A stretch of DNA of 64,000 nt from Clostridia bacterium (lineage in GTDB: Bacteria > Bacillota > Clostridia > TANB77 > CAG-508): assembly GCA_017512025.1 (NCBI GenBank), contig JAFWHH010000012.1, positions 186,001 through 250,000 on the forward strand. The letters are read 5' to 3'. The position numbers and the translations under genes are program-made. The notes below the pieces were generated by a model. The model worked only from the letters and a program-made list of their open reading frames with translations, had not been told where the DNA came from and made no database searches. Positions 1 through 7,755 of the stretch are shown here, piece by piece. The first letter of the stretch is position 1, and every line of letters starts with the position of its first letter.

Positions 1-1
1 G

Positions 2-805
2 GATTTAACTAAAATAAATTATCTTATTTTAACTGGAAACAAGATATTTGATATTAATCCACTTAATAAGCTAGATAAAGTTACTTATCTTTCGATTAAT
101 AAAAACCATATAGAAGATATATCTGTTGTGGCATCAATGAAGAATATAACTTCATTTAACTGTTCAGAGAACCAAATAAGTGATATATCGGCTGTATCTA
201 ATTTAACAAAGTTAAAAACTTTCACATGTAGTGATAATAGAGTATCAGATATATCAAGTATATCTAACTTAAGATATCTTGAAGATGTTACTTTATCAGG
301 AAATTGTATAACAGATTTTTCACCACTAATGGCATTACCAGCTTTAGATATGGATGATACATATGTTACAAAGATTGGTAAACAAAACATTCAAATTAAT
401 ATAAAAGATGGAGATATGGTAAAATTACCACCAATCGTAAAACAAGCATTTGAATTATTTGAGCCAGCAGAAGGTTTAGATTGTATCAATTGTAAGGTAA
501 GCCAAGATTATGGATCATGTGAAATAGAGCCTGGTGTTGAAGGTGCAAGAATTAGAATATCAAAAGGATCAATTCAAGATACAATAATAACTCTTAAACC
601 AGGAAAAGAAACAGAGGATTCATATAAGCTTTCTGAAACAGAAAAGAAACAAATAAAAGATGGTAAAGAAGCTGAAAAAGCAGTTATATCTTTACCAAAT
701 ACTTTAGTTATTGTAATAGCAATTCTTGGAATAGCTATATGGATTGGCTCTATTGTTCTAATATGTAAAAAGAAGAATACTAAAAAAGAAAATAATAAAG
801 AATAA
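2..805 (+). CDS. LRR surface protein, C-terminal part (5' end outside window)
   Basis: The reading frame is open from base 2, so the gene begins before the window; 267 residues are visible. Repeats of the internalin type (L..L..L.L..N.I.DI..L) run over about the first 110 residues, for example ISDISAVSNLTKLKTF. A roughly 100-residue linker domain follows, then a hydrophobic helix (LVIVIAILGIAIWIGSIVLI) and a Lys-rich tail. The segment LPNTL just before the helix resembles a sortase motif with its final Gly replaced, so the protein is probably membrane-anchored, with covalent wall linkage uncertain. LRR proteins of this sort usually mediate adhesion or protein binding at the surface. A perfect terminator follows. 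Confidence 0.8.
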   Translation, partial: DLTKINYLILTGNKIFDINPLNKLDKVTYLSINKNHIEDISVVASMKNITSFNCSENQISDISAVSNLTKLKTFTCSDNRVSDISSISNLRYLEDVTLSGNCITDFSPLMALPALDMDDTYVTKIGKQNIQINIKDGDMVKLPPIVKQAFELFEPAEGLDCINCKVSQDYGSCEIEPGVEGARIRISKGSIQDTIITLKPGKETEDSYKLSETEKKQIKDGKEAEKAVISLPNTLVIVIAILGIAIWIGSIVLICKKKNTKKENNKE

Positions 806-812
806 ATAGATG

Positions 813-852
813 ATACCCTATTTGTAAAATAGACAAATAGGGTATTTTATTT
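813..852 (+). terminator. Intrinsic terminator after LRR gene
   Basis: A perfect 13-bp stem (ATACCCTATTTGT / ACAAATAGGGTAT, 813-825 and 833-845) with a 7-nt loop is followed by TTTATTTAT. It separates the LRR gene from the truA operon. Confidence 0.9.
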
Positions 853-916
853 ATATAAAAGCTTTAAAATAAAGCAAAAATTTAGTATAATATACCCAGT
901 TTGAGAGGGAGTATTT

Positions 917-1660
917 ATGAGAAATATAAGATTAACAATAGAATATGATGGAAAAGATTTTAATGGTTGGCAAAAACAACCAAATAAACTAAATATTCAA
1001 GGTGAAATTGAAAGAGCTATTGCAGTGCTAACAGGAGATGAAAAGGTAGATTTAATTGCTTCAGGAAGAACTGACGCAGGTGTTCATGCACTAGGTCAAG
1101 TAGCTAATTTTAAAACAGAGAATATGTCTATTCCGATTGAAAAATTTGCTTTAGCTGTTAATACAAAATTAAAGAAATCAATTAGAGTTATTAAAGCAGA
1201 AGAAGTAGATGAAAGATTCCATAGCAGATATACATGTAAAAAGAAAACATATAGATTTGTTATTAACAATAATGAATGTGAAAGTGCTATATATAGAAAT
1301 CTAGAATATCATATGCCTGTTAAATTAGATATAAAGAAAATGCAAAAGGCAATCAAGTACTTTGAGGGTGAACATGACTTTAAGGGATTTAAGGCTAGTG
1401 GAACAAGTAGCAAGTCAAGTGTTAGAACTATATATAAAGCCGAAGTCAAACCAGCAGAGAACGGCAGAATTTTTATAGAATTAACTGGTAATGGTTTTCT
1501 ATACAACATGGTTAGAATAATTGCAGGAACTTTAGTTGATGTTGGTATGGGAAAAACAGAGGTTAAGGAAATACCTGATATTATTAAGTCTGGAGATAGA
1601 ATGAGAGCAGGAAAGACTCTATCACCAAACGGATTATTTTTATTAAGAGTTGAGTATTAA
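917..1660 (+). CDS. truA: tRNA pseudouridine synthase A
   Basis: This enzyme converts uridines 38-40 of the tRNA anticodon arm to pseudouridine. The 247-aa length fits bacterial TruA. The catalytic Asp is D53 in GRTDAGVHA, and the N-terminus (IRLTIEYDGKDFNGWQKQP) and the late GNGFLYNMVRIIAGTLV segment are family hallmarks. The start is preceded by GAGAGGGAG. A TATAAT-like box near 884-889 lies about 30 bases upstream of the start. It heads a tightly packed operon: the NUDIX gene starts 12 bases after its stop. Confidence 0.95.
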   Translation: MRNIRLTIEYDGKDFNGWQKQPNKLNIQGEIERAIAVLTGDEKVDLIASGRTDAGVHALGQVANFKTENMSIPIEKFALAVNTKLKKSIRVIKAEEVDERFHSRYTCKKKTYRFVINNNECESAIYRNLEYHMPVKLDIKKMQKAIKYFEGEHDFKGFKASGTSSKSSVRTIYKAEVKPAENGRIFIELTGNGFLYNMVRIIAGTLVDVGMGKTEVKEIPDIIKSGDRMRAGKTLSPNGLFLLRVEY

Positions 1661-1672
1661 TAAGGAGCTAAT

Positions 1673-2095
1673 ATGAAGGAATATAATCTAATTTTAGTTT
1701 ACGATGAAAAAGAAGAAAATATATTAATGTGTAAAAGAGCTAAGGAGCCATACAAAGGGAAATACAACTTGGTCGGAGGAAAGATTAATCCAGGTGAGGA
1801 TAAAATGGATGCAGCGTATAGAGAGCTCGGAGAAGAAACAGGAATCCAAAGGGATGATATTAATCTAACACATATGCTTAATTTCCAATATCCAATGATT
1901 GGTACAGCTCTAGAAGTTTATGCAGGTAAGTTAAATAAAGATGTAAAGTTAATTAAAGAAGTAAATGAGCTATATTGGATTAATAAAGACGAAGATTTTG
2001 CTGATAAAGATAAATATGCTGGAGAAGGAAATATAGCATATATGGTAGAGCAAGCAAAGCTATATAAAGATGAGATATTTAAAAATAATAAGTAG
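1673..2095 (+). CDS. NUDIX hydrolase (MutT-like)
   Basis: This 140-aa single-domain protein has a complete NUDIX box: GGKINPGEDKMDA followed by AYRELGEETGI, giving the G-x5-E-x7-REUxEExGU pattern that binds Mg and hydrolyses nucleoside-diphosphate-X compounds. The substrate cannot be read from the sequence; 8-oxo-dGTP or another nucleotide is likely. RBS AAGGAGC lies directly upstream. It sits between truA and an unknown gene and is probably co-transcribed with both. Confidence 0.9.
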   Translation: MKEYNLILVYDEKEENILMCKRAKEPYKGKYNLVGGKINPGEDKMDAAYRELGEETGIQRDDINLTHMLNFQYPMIGTALEVYAGKLNKDVKLIKEVNELYWINKDEDFADKDKYAGEGNIAYMVEQAKLYKDEIFKNNK

Positions 2096-2129
2096 AACGA
2101 ACAAACAAAACATATGAAGAGGAGTTATT

Positions 2130-3506
2130 ATGAGTTTTGTAGATAAAGTTAAAAGTCCACTAGATAATGATGAATTCTTGAAATCTATGATTCTATTATA
2201 TGCAAGACAATCAAGTGAAGATAGAAAAAGCGGTAGCTACATATACGATGAATTAATTAGACATCCAGAGAGTGAAGCGGATGCTAATAAGAGTACATAT
2301 ACATGGAACTTTAAAAAATATGTTGAACAAGATACAATTTGTAAGCTATTGACGGATGTACTTGGATATAGTAAAGAAGAATCCATTAGAATATATATGG
2401 ATCTTTTTCTAGATGAAAAAGAAGAGGGTGCTACCAAGATTGATAAAGGAGATCTTGTTAGTGAGCTTGAAAACAGAGGAATTCTAAATATACAATATGA
2501 TGGAAATTATATGGAAATGTCTTTAAAAGATGTTTTGAAAGAAGTGTTTATTGGTCACGGAACAATGGGTTACCATGTATATAAGTCTAAGTTTGGTAAT
2601 ATTTGGGATAGTGGAGATTCAAAAATAAAATTCTATATTAATGCTGGCGAGTATACATATGAATTTTCAAAACTATTTAAAGAAATGTGTGAAAGCCACG
2701 ATATGAGATATACATATAAAGTTGTTAATCCAGAAAGAGATGAAGAAACAAGAGCCGATAAAATGTGTATCTATATGGGCTTAAGCGAGGTAGAAGAGTA
2801 CCTAGCAATTGTAAGAGAAATAAGACTTGAACATCCGGAGATTGAATTTAAAAAGCCATCTCCACTTATGGGAGTAGTTGATGGATGGATTGGTGTTGGA
2901 TCAGATCCAGATAATTTTGAGCTTGCAAGCTCATACAATGATTCAAGAGCATTATTAATTGAGAATTCATTAAGTAAGGTTTTGGGAAATGCAAGTGAAG
3001 CAAAAATTAAAAAAACATTAGAGAGCAACGAAGTGGAGCTTATTAAAGCAGTAAGAGCTGAAATTGAGAAGAGATCTAAAGCTTATTCTATAACAAAGCA
3101 TTTTGTATTTGATGATGTTATTGTTCAATCACTTGAATTACCACCAGAAGAAAGAATGGATGAGTATGGTAAAAATAGAAATAAGCTATTTAATAATTTG
3201 CCATCAAACGAAAGAAAGCAAACTGCTATGCAGAGAATAAGAAGTTTCTTCAAAAAAATAAGAGAGAAAAGATTAAAGAAGAAAGCAAAAAATGAAGGTA
3301 ACACAATAGTTTTTATGCCAGACAAGCAAGACTTATACCCAGGAATGGAAGATCCTGATAAAGATTACAAGGCAGAGATAAAGATAGATATGGATAAAAT
3401 AGGGCAAATACCTGTAACCCAGGAGCCTATCAAAAGAGATACAGGAACACAAGAGCAAAAACAGGATGGTGATTTGGGGCATGATGATAGTGATGTATGG
3501 ATATAG
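2130..3506 (+). CDS. Unknown protein, possibly HopA1-like
   Basis: This is a 458-aa soluble protein with no signal peptide or membrane helix. I do not recognise it with certainty. The central region (FYINAGEYTYEFSKLFKEM, then RYTYKVVNPERDEETRADK, CIYMG, and later SSYNDSRALL) resembles the layout of HopA1-type proteins: a Tyr/Asn strand, a paired KV...R.D..V.Y strand, then S.G..R. The C-terminus is a Lys-rich helix (KKIREKRLKKKAKN) and a disordered acidic tail. Its stop overlaps the leader of the adjoining APH-type kinase gene, so the two proteins are probably made together. The HopA1 assignment is an inference; the existence of the gene is secure. Confidence 0.85.
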   Translation: MSFVDKVKSPLDNDEFLKSMILLYARQSSEDRKSGSYIYDELIRHPESEADANKSTYTWNFKKYVEQDTICKLLTDVLGYSKEESIRIYMDLFLDEKEEGATKIDKGDLVSELENRGILNIQYDGNYMEMSLKDVLKEVFIGHGTMGYHVYKSKFGNIWDSGDSKIKFYINAGEYTYEFSKLFKEMCESHDMRYTYKVVNPERDEETRADKMCIYMGLSEVEEYLAIVREIRLEHPEIEFKKPSPLMGVVDGWIGVGSDPDNFELASSYNDSRALLIENSLSKVLGNASEAKIKKTLESNEVELIKAVRAEIEKRSKAYSITKHFVFDDVIVQSLELPPEERMDEYGKNRNKLFNNLPSNERKQTAMQRIRSFFKKIREKRLKKKAKNEGNTIVFMPDKQDLYPGMEDPDKDYKAEIKIDMDKIGQIPVTQEPIKRDTGTQEQKQDGDLGHDDSDVWI

Positions 3507-3517
3507 AAGGAGTATAT

Positions 3518-4321
3518 ATGGATATCAGTAAATTAAAAGATGTTCTTTTTTCAAAATACGATATAAATGCAGTAAGTATAGATAAAAGCAATGAGTCTAC
3601 AGATGGTAATGTATTTATAGTATCTGAAGAAAATGGTAACAAGTACGTAATTAAAGTATACGACAATATCAATCATGCAAAATCTATGGTAGAGCTTCAC
3701 ACATATATAAGTAAAATCGGATTAAAAGCTCCAAGTATAATTAATAATAATGAGAATGATCCAGTAATAGAAGAAGGTAATTGCTATATTGTATGTTATT
3801 CATTTGTAGAAGGTGTTAAGCTTAAAGAAACAGATTTGTCAACAAGAAGAATAGAAAACATAGCTAAATACTTAAGAGCACTTCATAGCATAAAAGAGAA
3901 TAGATTTAATTTACAAGAGGTTCCACTTAGAACTGAAACAGATAGACAATCAGTACTTCATTTTGATATTACAAAACAAAATATATTTATAAATCCAAAT
4001 AATCAAGAAGATAATAAAGATGAAGAAATTAATTTTATAGATTTTGATGATGCGAAATTCGGTCCATCAGTATGTGATGTGGCAATAGCTGCTACTAATC
4101 TATTTATTAGCAAAGCAAATGGATTAGATAAAGATGGCATGAAGTTATTTATAAATGCTTATTATCAAGATAACAATGAGCTTAAAGAAAAAGAGCTACC
4201 ACTCATAAAGGAAGCAGCTATCAATTGGCTAGAATCTATTATAGATAATCCAAACTTTGATACATCAACGAAATCAGGTTTAGAGAATAAGCTAAGTATA
4301 TGGAATGATATTAATATATAA
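3518..4321 (+). CDS. APH-family phosphotransferase (kinase)
   Basis: This 267-aa protein has the aminoglycoside/choline kinase fold: an N-lobe lysine in YVIKVYD (K46), the hinge IVCYSFVEG, the catalytic loop HFDITKQNIF (H148, D150, N155) and the Mg-binding DFDD (175-178) in place of DFG. It phosphorylates a hydroxyl of a small molecule or peptide; the substrate is unknown. The ATG at 3518 is preferred over the in-frame one at 3497 because AGGAG (3508-3512) precedes it at normal spacing and the earlier ATG lies inside the preceding gene. Pairing with the putative HopA1-like gene is notable. Confidence 0.85.
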   Translation: MDISKLKDVLFSKYDINAVSIDKSNESTDGNVFIVSEENGNKYVIKVYDNINHAKSMVELHTYISKIGLKAPSIINNNENDPVIEEGNCYIVCYSFVEGVKLKETDLSTRRIENIAKYLRALHSIKENRFNLQEVPLRTETDRQSVLHFDITKQNIFINPNNQEDNKDEEINFIDFDDAKFGPSVCDVAIAATNLFISKANGLDKDGMKLFINAYYQDNNELKEKELPLIKEAAINWLESIIDNPNFDTSTKSGLENKLSIWNDINI

Positions 4322-4326
4322 GTTGC

Positions 4327-4341
4327 AAACTGATTCAGTTT
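4327..4341 (+). terminator. Small hairpin at end of truA operon
   Basis: AAACTGA-T-TCAGTTT forms a 7-bp hairpin immediately after the kinase stop. It overlaps the -35 box of the following promoter, so termination and initiation are back to back. There is no real T-tract, so this is weak. Confidence 0.4.
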
Positions 4342-4368
4342 GACATAATACAAAAGATTTAATATAAT
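4340..4368 (+). promoter_or_regulatory. Consensus sigma-A promoter of cassette 1
   Basis: TTGACA (4340-4345), a 17-base spacer and TATAAT (4363-4368) are a perfect consensus. The predicted transcript begins about 4375, so the upstream in-frame ATG at 4373 is not a usable start. Confidence 0.85.
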
Positions 4369-4429
4369 TAATATGTTCCGTCTAGAGCGGAAGTATACGA
4401 ATAAGCCTACGACCGAAAGGGAGGTAAAA

Positions 4430-4609
4430 ATGTCAAAGAAGAATGAAGACGCTGCAAAGCCCAGAAAAGTATTTGAGGATTTCCACGATGATATTCCTTT
4501 CTGGATTGCTGTAGCAGATGGTGTCCTGCGTTATTGCGAAGAGGGATACTATGATTCGGAAGGCAGAATCTTTGATCCAATGGGATTCTACATTGGAGAG
4601 AGAACATGA
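4430..4609 (+). CDS. Small acidic orphan protein (GC-rich cassette 1)
   Basis: This 59-aa soluble protein (MSKKNEDAAKPRK...) has a conserved-looking acidic/aromatic body: DFHDDIPFWIAVADGVLRYC and EEGYYDSEGRIFDPMGFYI. No known family is recognised. The start is chosen at 4430 because AGGGAGGT lies 5-12 bases upstream and the promoter excludes the earlier ATG. Codons such as CTG, GCC and TGC differ clearly from AT-rich neighbours, suggesting transfer. A 55-nt leader contains the hairpin TTCCG/CGGAA (4376-4392). The gene has its own promoter and terminator. Confidence 0.65.
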   Translation: MSKKNEDAAKPRKVFEDFHDDIPFWIAVADGVLRYCEEGYYDSEGRIFDPMGFYIGERT

Positions 4610-4628
4610 TCTATAGGCGAATATAGCG

Positions 4629-4661
4629 AAAGAACAGTATGCAATGCGTGCTGTTCTTTTG
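4629..4661 (+). terminator. Terminator of cassette 1
   Basis: AAAGAACAG (4629-4637) pairs with CTGTTCTTT (4651-4659), followed by T and GC; the next promoter's -35 begins 2 bases later. Confidence 0.75.
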
Positions 4662-4662
4662 C

Positions 4663-4691
4663 TTGACATAAAAAAATATTCGTGTTACAAT
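4663..4691 (+). promoter_or_regulatory. Sigma-A promoter of structured RNA
   Basis: TTGACA (4663-4668), a 17-base spacer and TACAAT (4686-4691). It drives the structured leader or small RNA that follows. Confidence 0.8.
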
Positions 4692-4697
4692 TAATAA

Positions 4698-4825
4698 CAT
4701 ATTAAGAGTTTACCTATGGACAAATCCAGAGCGGTAAAGGAAAGCTGGATAGTAAGCTTTTTACACTTAAAGCAGGATATAGCCTTGCAAAGGAGTCTTA
4801 AAAGATTTCTTTGTGAGGCTTTTTT
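4698..4825 (+). ncRNA. Pseudoknot-forming leader or small RNA with terminator
   Basis: TTTACC (4709-4714) pairs with GGTAAA (4733-4738), while ATCCAG (4724-4729), inside that loop, pairs with CTGGAT (4745-4750). The interleaved order makes an H-type pseudoknot. A short GCTTT/AAAGC helix (4756-4773) follows, then an 11-bp terminator GCCTTGCAAAG / CTTTGTGAGGC (4782-4819) and six Ts. The P-loop kinase gene starts 49 bases later with its own RBS, so the RNA may be a riboswitch/attenuator for it or an independent sRNA. It matches no riboswitch class I know. Confidence 0.55.
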
Positions 4826-4873
4826 GTTTTTAGCTCTTATGTTAGAATTTATTTAGAAAAAGGAGGAATTTGT

Positions 4874-5434
4874 ATGCCAAATTTGGTAATAGTAACTGGA
4901 CCACAAGCAGTGGGTAAGATGACAGTCGCGGAATGCTTGAAGGAGAAAACAGGATGCTGTCTAATGGTTAACCATGATAGCATAGAAGTGTCTGACAAGA
5001 TATTTGGTTTTGCGACACCAGAGCAAAAAGAATTTAATGGATTAATAAGAGAGGCTGCATTTGACACAGCAATTAAATTTAACAAAGACTTAATATTTAC
5101 ATTTGTGATGGCATATGATTCTGAAAAAGACTGGAACTTTGTAAATAAATTAAGAAAAAGATTTGAAGAAAGTGGTGGCGAGTTATACTTCGTGGAGCTT
5201 GAAGCGGATGTAGAAACAAGATTAAAAAGAAATGTAACAGCCCATAGATTGGAATCAAAACCATCTAAAAAGAATGTAGAATGGAGTAATCAAGATTTAT
5301 TAAAGACAATGGAAAAACATAGATTAAATTCTAAAGAAGGAGAAAAGGTCTGTCCAAACCATATAAAAATAAATAATACTAACTTATCACCAGAAGAAGT
5401 GGTTGATATAATATTAAAAAAATTTAGTTTATAA
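4874..5434 (+). CDS. P-loop kinase/ATPase, shikimate-kinase-like size
   Basis: This 186-aa protein starts with strand VIVTG and Walker A GPQAVGKMT, the arrangement of small nucleoside/metabolite kinases. Later segments fit an AAA_33/zeta-toxin-like fold: DSIEVSDKIF, LIFTFVMAYDSEKDW, and YFVELEADVETRLKRNVTAHR with the lid arginines. It probably phosphorylates a small molecule; the substrate is unknown. RBS AAAAGGAGG precedes the ATG. It lies directly downstream of a terminated structured RNA, so transcription read-through may be regulated. Confidence 0.8.
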   Translation: MPNLVIVTGPQAVGKMTVAECLKEKTGCCLMVNHDSIEVSDKIFGFATPEQKEFNGLIREAAFDTAIKFNKDLIFTFVMAYDSEKDWNFVNKLRKRFEESGGELYFVELEADVETRLKRNVTAHRLESKPSKKNVEWSNQDLLKTMEKHRLNSKEGEKVCPNHIKINNTNLSPEEVVDIILKKFSL

Positions 5435-5465
5435 TATATAGATGTATTATAGTTAGGAGATTAAT

Positions 5466-5972
5466 ATGGATTTTATTATTAGAAACGTTGAAGAAAAAGA
5501 TTTAAAAGAGATAGCTGAGTTATGTATTAATGATTGGAAAATGGCCTATAGAGGATTTATAGATGATGAGTATCTAGATAGCTTAGATGCTAATGAAAAA
5601 TATGAAAGATATAAGAAGAATTATCAAGAAGGTCATTTTATAGTAGCCGCAAATGATGAAAGAGTACTTGGATTTTGTAGATATAGCGATGAGAACATGG
5701 ATAATCCAGATGACGATGAAATAGACTGTGAGTTATGTGCTTTATATGTAAATTGGGATGATAGAAACTTAGGAATAGGTGCTGCTCTAGTTAATTTTGT
5801 TATGAACTACTTCAGATCAATTGGTAAAAGCAAAATGATTATATGGTGCTTTGAAGATAATGAAAAAGGAAGAGGCTTCTATGAAAAGATGGGAGGTAAA
5901 GCAATAGGTTTTAAGGAAGTAGATAGAGGCGGTAAGATATATCGTGAAATAGGGTACTTATATGAATTATAA
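5466..5972 (+). CDS. GNAT N-acetyltransferase
   Basis: This 168-aa protein has the GNAT fold: N-terminal FIIRNVEEKDLKEIAELC, the acetyl-CoA pyrophosphate loop R-N-L-G-I-G-A in LYVNWDDRNLGIGAALVNF, and the C-terminal NEKGRGFYEKMGG motif. It transfers an acetyl group to an unknown amine substrate. RBS AGGAGA lies upstream. It is the first of three consecutive GNAT genes, tightly spaced. Confidence 0.88.
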   Translation: MDFIIRNVEEKDLKEIAELCINDWKMAYRGFIDDEYLDSLDANEKYERYKKNYQEGHFIVAANDERVLGFCRYSDENMDNPDDDEIDCELCALYVNWDDRNLGIGAALVNFVMNYFRSIGKSKMIIWCFEDNEKGRGFYEKMGGKAIGFKEVDRGGKIYREIGYLYEL

Positions 5973-6015
5973 GATTAAAGATAAAACAAAAAGAAATAAA
6001 GAAAGTGTGGGTAAT

Positions 6016-6579
6016 ATGGCATATTATAAAAAATTAGAAGGAGATAAAATATACTTATCACCAATGTGTATTGAAGATGCTGATAAGTATGTAGAATGGT
6101 TTTGTGATTTTAAAACGACAGATGGTATTAGAAAAAGCGGTAATGTTATGACTATTGAGGCCGAAAGGGCATGGATACAAAAGACATTAGAAAATTGTGA
6201 CTTACAATTTGCTATTATAGATAAAGAAACAGATAAATTAATTGGTAACTGTGGATTCCCAAAGATCGCAAGACAAGATAGAACTGCAGAGGTTGGAATC
6301 TTTATTGGTTCAGAGGAAAATAGAGGTAAAGGGTATGGTGCAGAAGCATTAAAGTTATTATTAGATTATGGATTTAATTATTTAAATTTACATTCAATAA
6401 TGCTTGCAGTAATGTCATTTAACGAAAGAGCAGTTGCTTGCTATAAAAAAGTTGGATTTAAAGAAGCTGGTAGATTAAGAGAGAATTACTTCTTAAATGG
6501 TAAATACTACGACGTTATTTTTATGGACATGTTAGAAAATGAATTCGAAGGAGAATATATACGTAATAAAAACATTTAG
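6016..6579 (+). CDS. GNAT acetyltransferase, RimJ/RimL type
   Basis: This is a 187-aa protein if started at ATG 6016; an in-frame ATG at 5962 would add 18 poorly conserved residues and overlap the previous gene, and neither has a strong RBS. The domain shows KIYLSPMCIEDADKYVEWF, the pyrophosphate-binding loop ENRGKGYGAEA, and NERAVACYKKVGFKEAGRLRE, typical of ribosomal-protein-alanine or aminoglycoside acetyltransferase-like enzymes. The substrate is unknown. Confidence 0.85.
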   Translation: MAYYKKLEGDKIYLSPMCIEDADKYVEWFCDFKTTDGIRKSGNVMTIEAERAWIQKTLENCDLQFAIIDKETDKLIGNCGFPKIARQDRTAEVGIFIGSEENRGKGYGAEALKLLLDYGFNYLNLHSIMLAVMSFNERAVACYKKVGFKEAGRLRENYFLNGKYYDVIFMDMLENEFEGEYIRNKNI

Positions 6580-6592
6580 CAAGGAGGATTAT

Positions 6593-7636
6593 ATGATTGA
6601 GCTTATTAAACCAAGCAAAGAATTATATAAACAGTATAAAGATATGATGGATGAGTGGCATAAAGAAGGAGGCAAGATTGCTCCTTGGCCGCTTAGTCTG
6701 GAATATGAAGATGAAGAAAAGTTTGATGAAACACTAAGATATATAGAAGATGTAGAGGTAAATCCACCAGAAGAGTATTCAACTTCTTCCACATATTGGG
6801 TATATGATAGAGAAAGCGATCAATTAATTGGTGCTACAAATATAAGACATCAAATAGTAGGTGAGAGCGGTAATTTATGGGGGCATATTGGATACGGTAT
6901 AAGACCTAGTGAAAGAAGAAAAGGATATGCAACTCAAACTCTCAAACTTGCTATGGAAAAAGCAAAAGAAAGAGGAATTAAGGTTATATATATAGCTGCA
7001 TATACAGAGAATATAGGATCCATTAAAACAATAGAAAGCTGCGGATTTGATTTTGAAGATACTTTAATTGATAGTGAAAATGGAAAAGAAGTAAGAAAGT
7101 ATTCTTATAGCTACAGAAAGAAATCTACAGAAGATACTAAGATGTATGGTAAAAATGGCAATGTAGATATTAGGGTTATGGAATGGGTATCAGATATTAT
7201 TTATGGCTTTATGGGTGACATATGGATATATAAGTTTAATGAAGTAGAAAAAGAAGCTTTACTTCCATCAGGTAAGCCTTTTTTAGCATCAGGATACACG
7301 TGGATAGAGTTTTATGACTATAAAGCTAATAATAGATTAACTGCTATGTATGATGAGAATAAACAGATTGTCGAATGGTATTTTGATGTAGCAAGAAAGA
7401 TTGGTAAAGATGCTAAAACAAATTCACCATATGAGGATGATTTATATTTGGATATTGTATTTATGCCGGATGGTAGTTCAATAGTACTTGATCAAGATGA
7501 GCTAGAGGAAGCATATAAGACTAATCAAATAACAGAAGATGATTATAGGAAAGCAATAGCAGAAGCGGATAGAATAAAAATGGAAACAGATATAGAAGCT
7601 TTAAGGAATTTTACAGATAAGTGGAAGACTTTATAG
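6593..7636 (+). CDS. GNAT-DUF402 fusion protein
   Basis: This is a 347-aa two-domain protein. Residues 1 to about 175 are a GNAT domain (RPSERRKGYATQTLKLAM; NIGSIKTIESCGFDFEDTL). Residues about 185-340 match DUF402 (GDIWIYKF, WIEFYDYKANNRLTAMYD, VEWYFDVARKIG, then LYLDIVFMPDGSSIVLDQDE). Stand-alone DUF402 proteins include nucleoside-phosphate phosphatases and RNase-E/G-related proteins, so the fusion may couple acetylation to nucleotide or RNA chemistry. Start 6593 is fixed by AAGGAGGA (6580-6587); the earlier in-frame ATG overlaps the preceding gene. Confidence 0.85.
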   Translation: MIELIKPSKELYKQYKDMMDEWHKEGGKIAPWPLSLEYEDEEKFDETLRYIEDVEVNPPEEYSTSSTYWVYDRESDQLIGATNIRHQIVGESGNLWGHIGYGIRPSERRKGYATQTLKLAMEKAKERGIKVIYIAAYTENIGSIKTIESCGFDFEDTLIDSENGKEVRKYSYSYRKKSTEDTKMYGKNGNVDIRVMEWVSDIIYGFMGDIWIYKFNEVEKEALLPSGKPFLASGYTWIEFYDYKANNRLTAMYDENKQIVEWYFDVARKIGKDAKTNSPYEDDLYLDIVFMPDGSSIVLDQDELEEAYKTNQITEDDYRKAIAEADRIKMETDIEALRNFTDKWKTL

Positions 7637-7654
7637 ATAAGAGAACAACCTAAA

Positions 7655-7684
7655 TTGACATAATATTACTTAAAGTGATATAAT
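7655..7684 (+). promoter_or_regulatory. Sigma-A promoter of cassette 2
   Basis: TTGACA (7655-7660), an 18-base spacer and TATAAT (7679-7684), directly after the GNAT-DUF402 gene. Confidence 0.8.
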
Positions 7685-7690
7685 AAATGT

Positions 7691-7750
7691 TGAGCTAATG
7701 CCAAGGAGCATTAGCGTAGGAAAGCGGAACCTTCAACCATTTGAGAGGAG
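7691..7750 (+). promoter_or_regulatory. Structured leader of cassette 2
   Basis: GCTAATGC (7694-7701) and GCATTAGC (7708-7715) form an 8-bp hairpin with loop CAAGGA. The loop AAGG can pair with CCTT at 7730-7733, giving a possible pseudoknot just before the RBS GAGAGGAG. The structure could control translation; no known class is recognised. Confidence 0.45.
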
Positions 7751-7755
7751 AATGA

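Noticed and set aside
4373..4429. Longer N-terminus for the 59-aa cassette 1 protein
   Set aside because: The promoter places the transcript start at about 4375, after that ATG, and the strong RBS points to 4430.
4716..4856. 46-codon frame across the structured RNA and its terminator
   Set aside because: No RBS, it crosses a strong terminator hairpin, and the pseudoknot explains the sequence better.
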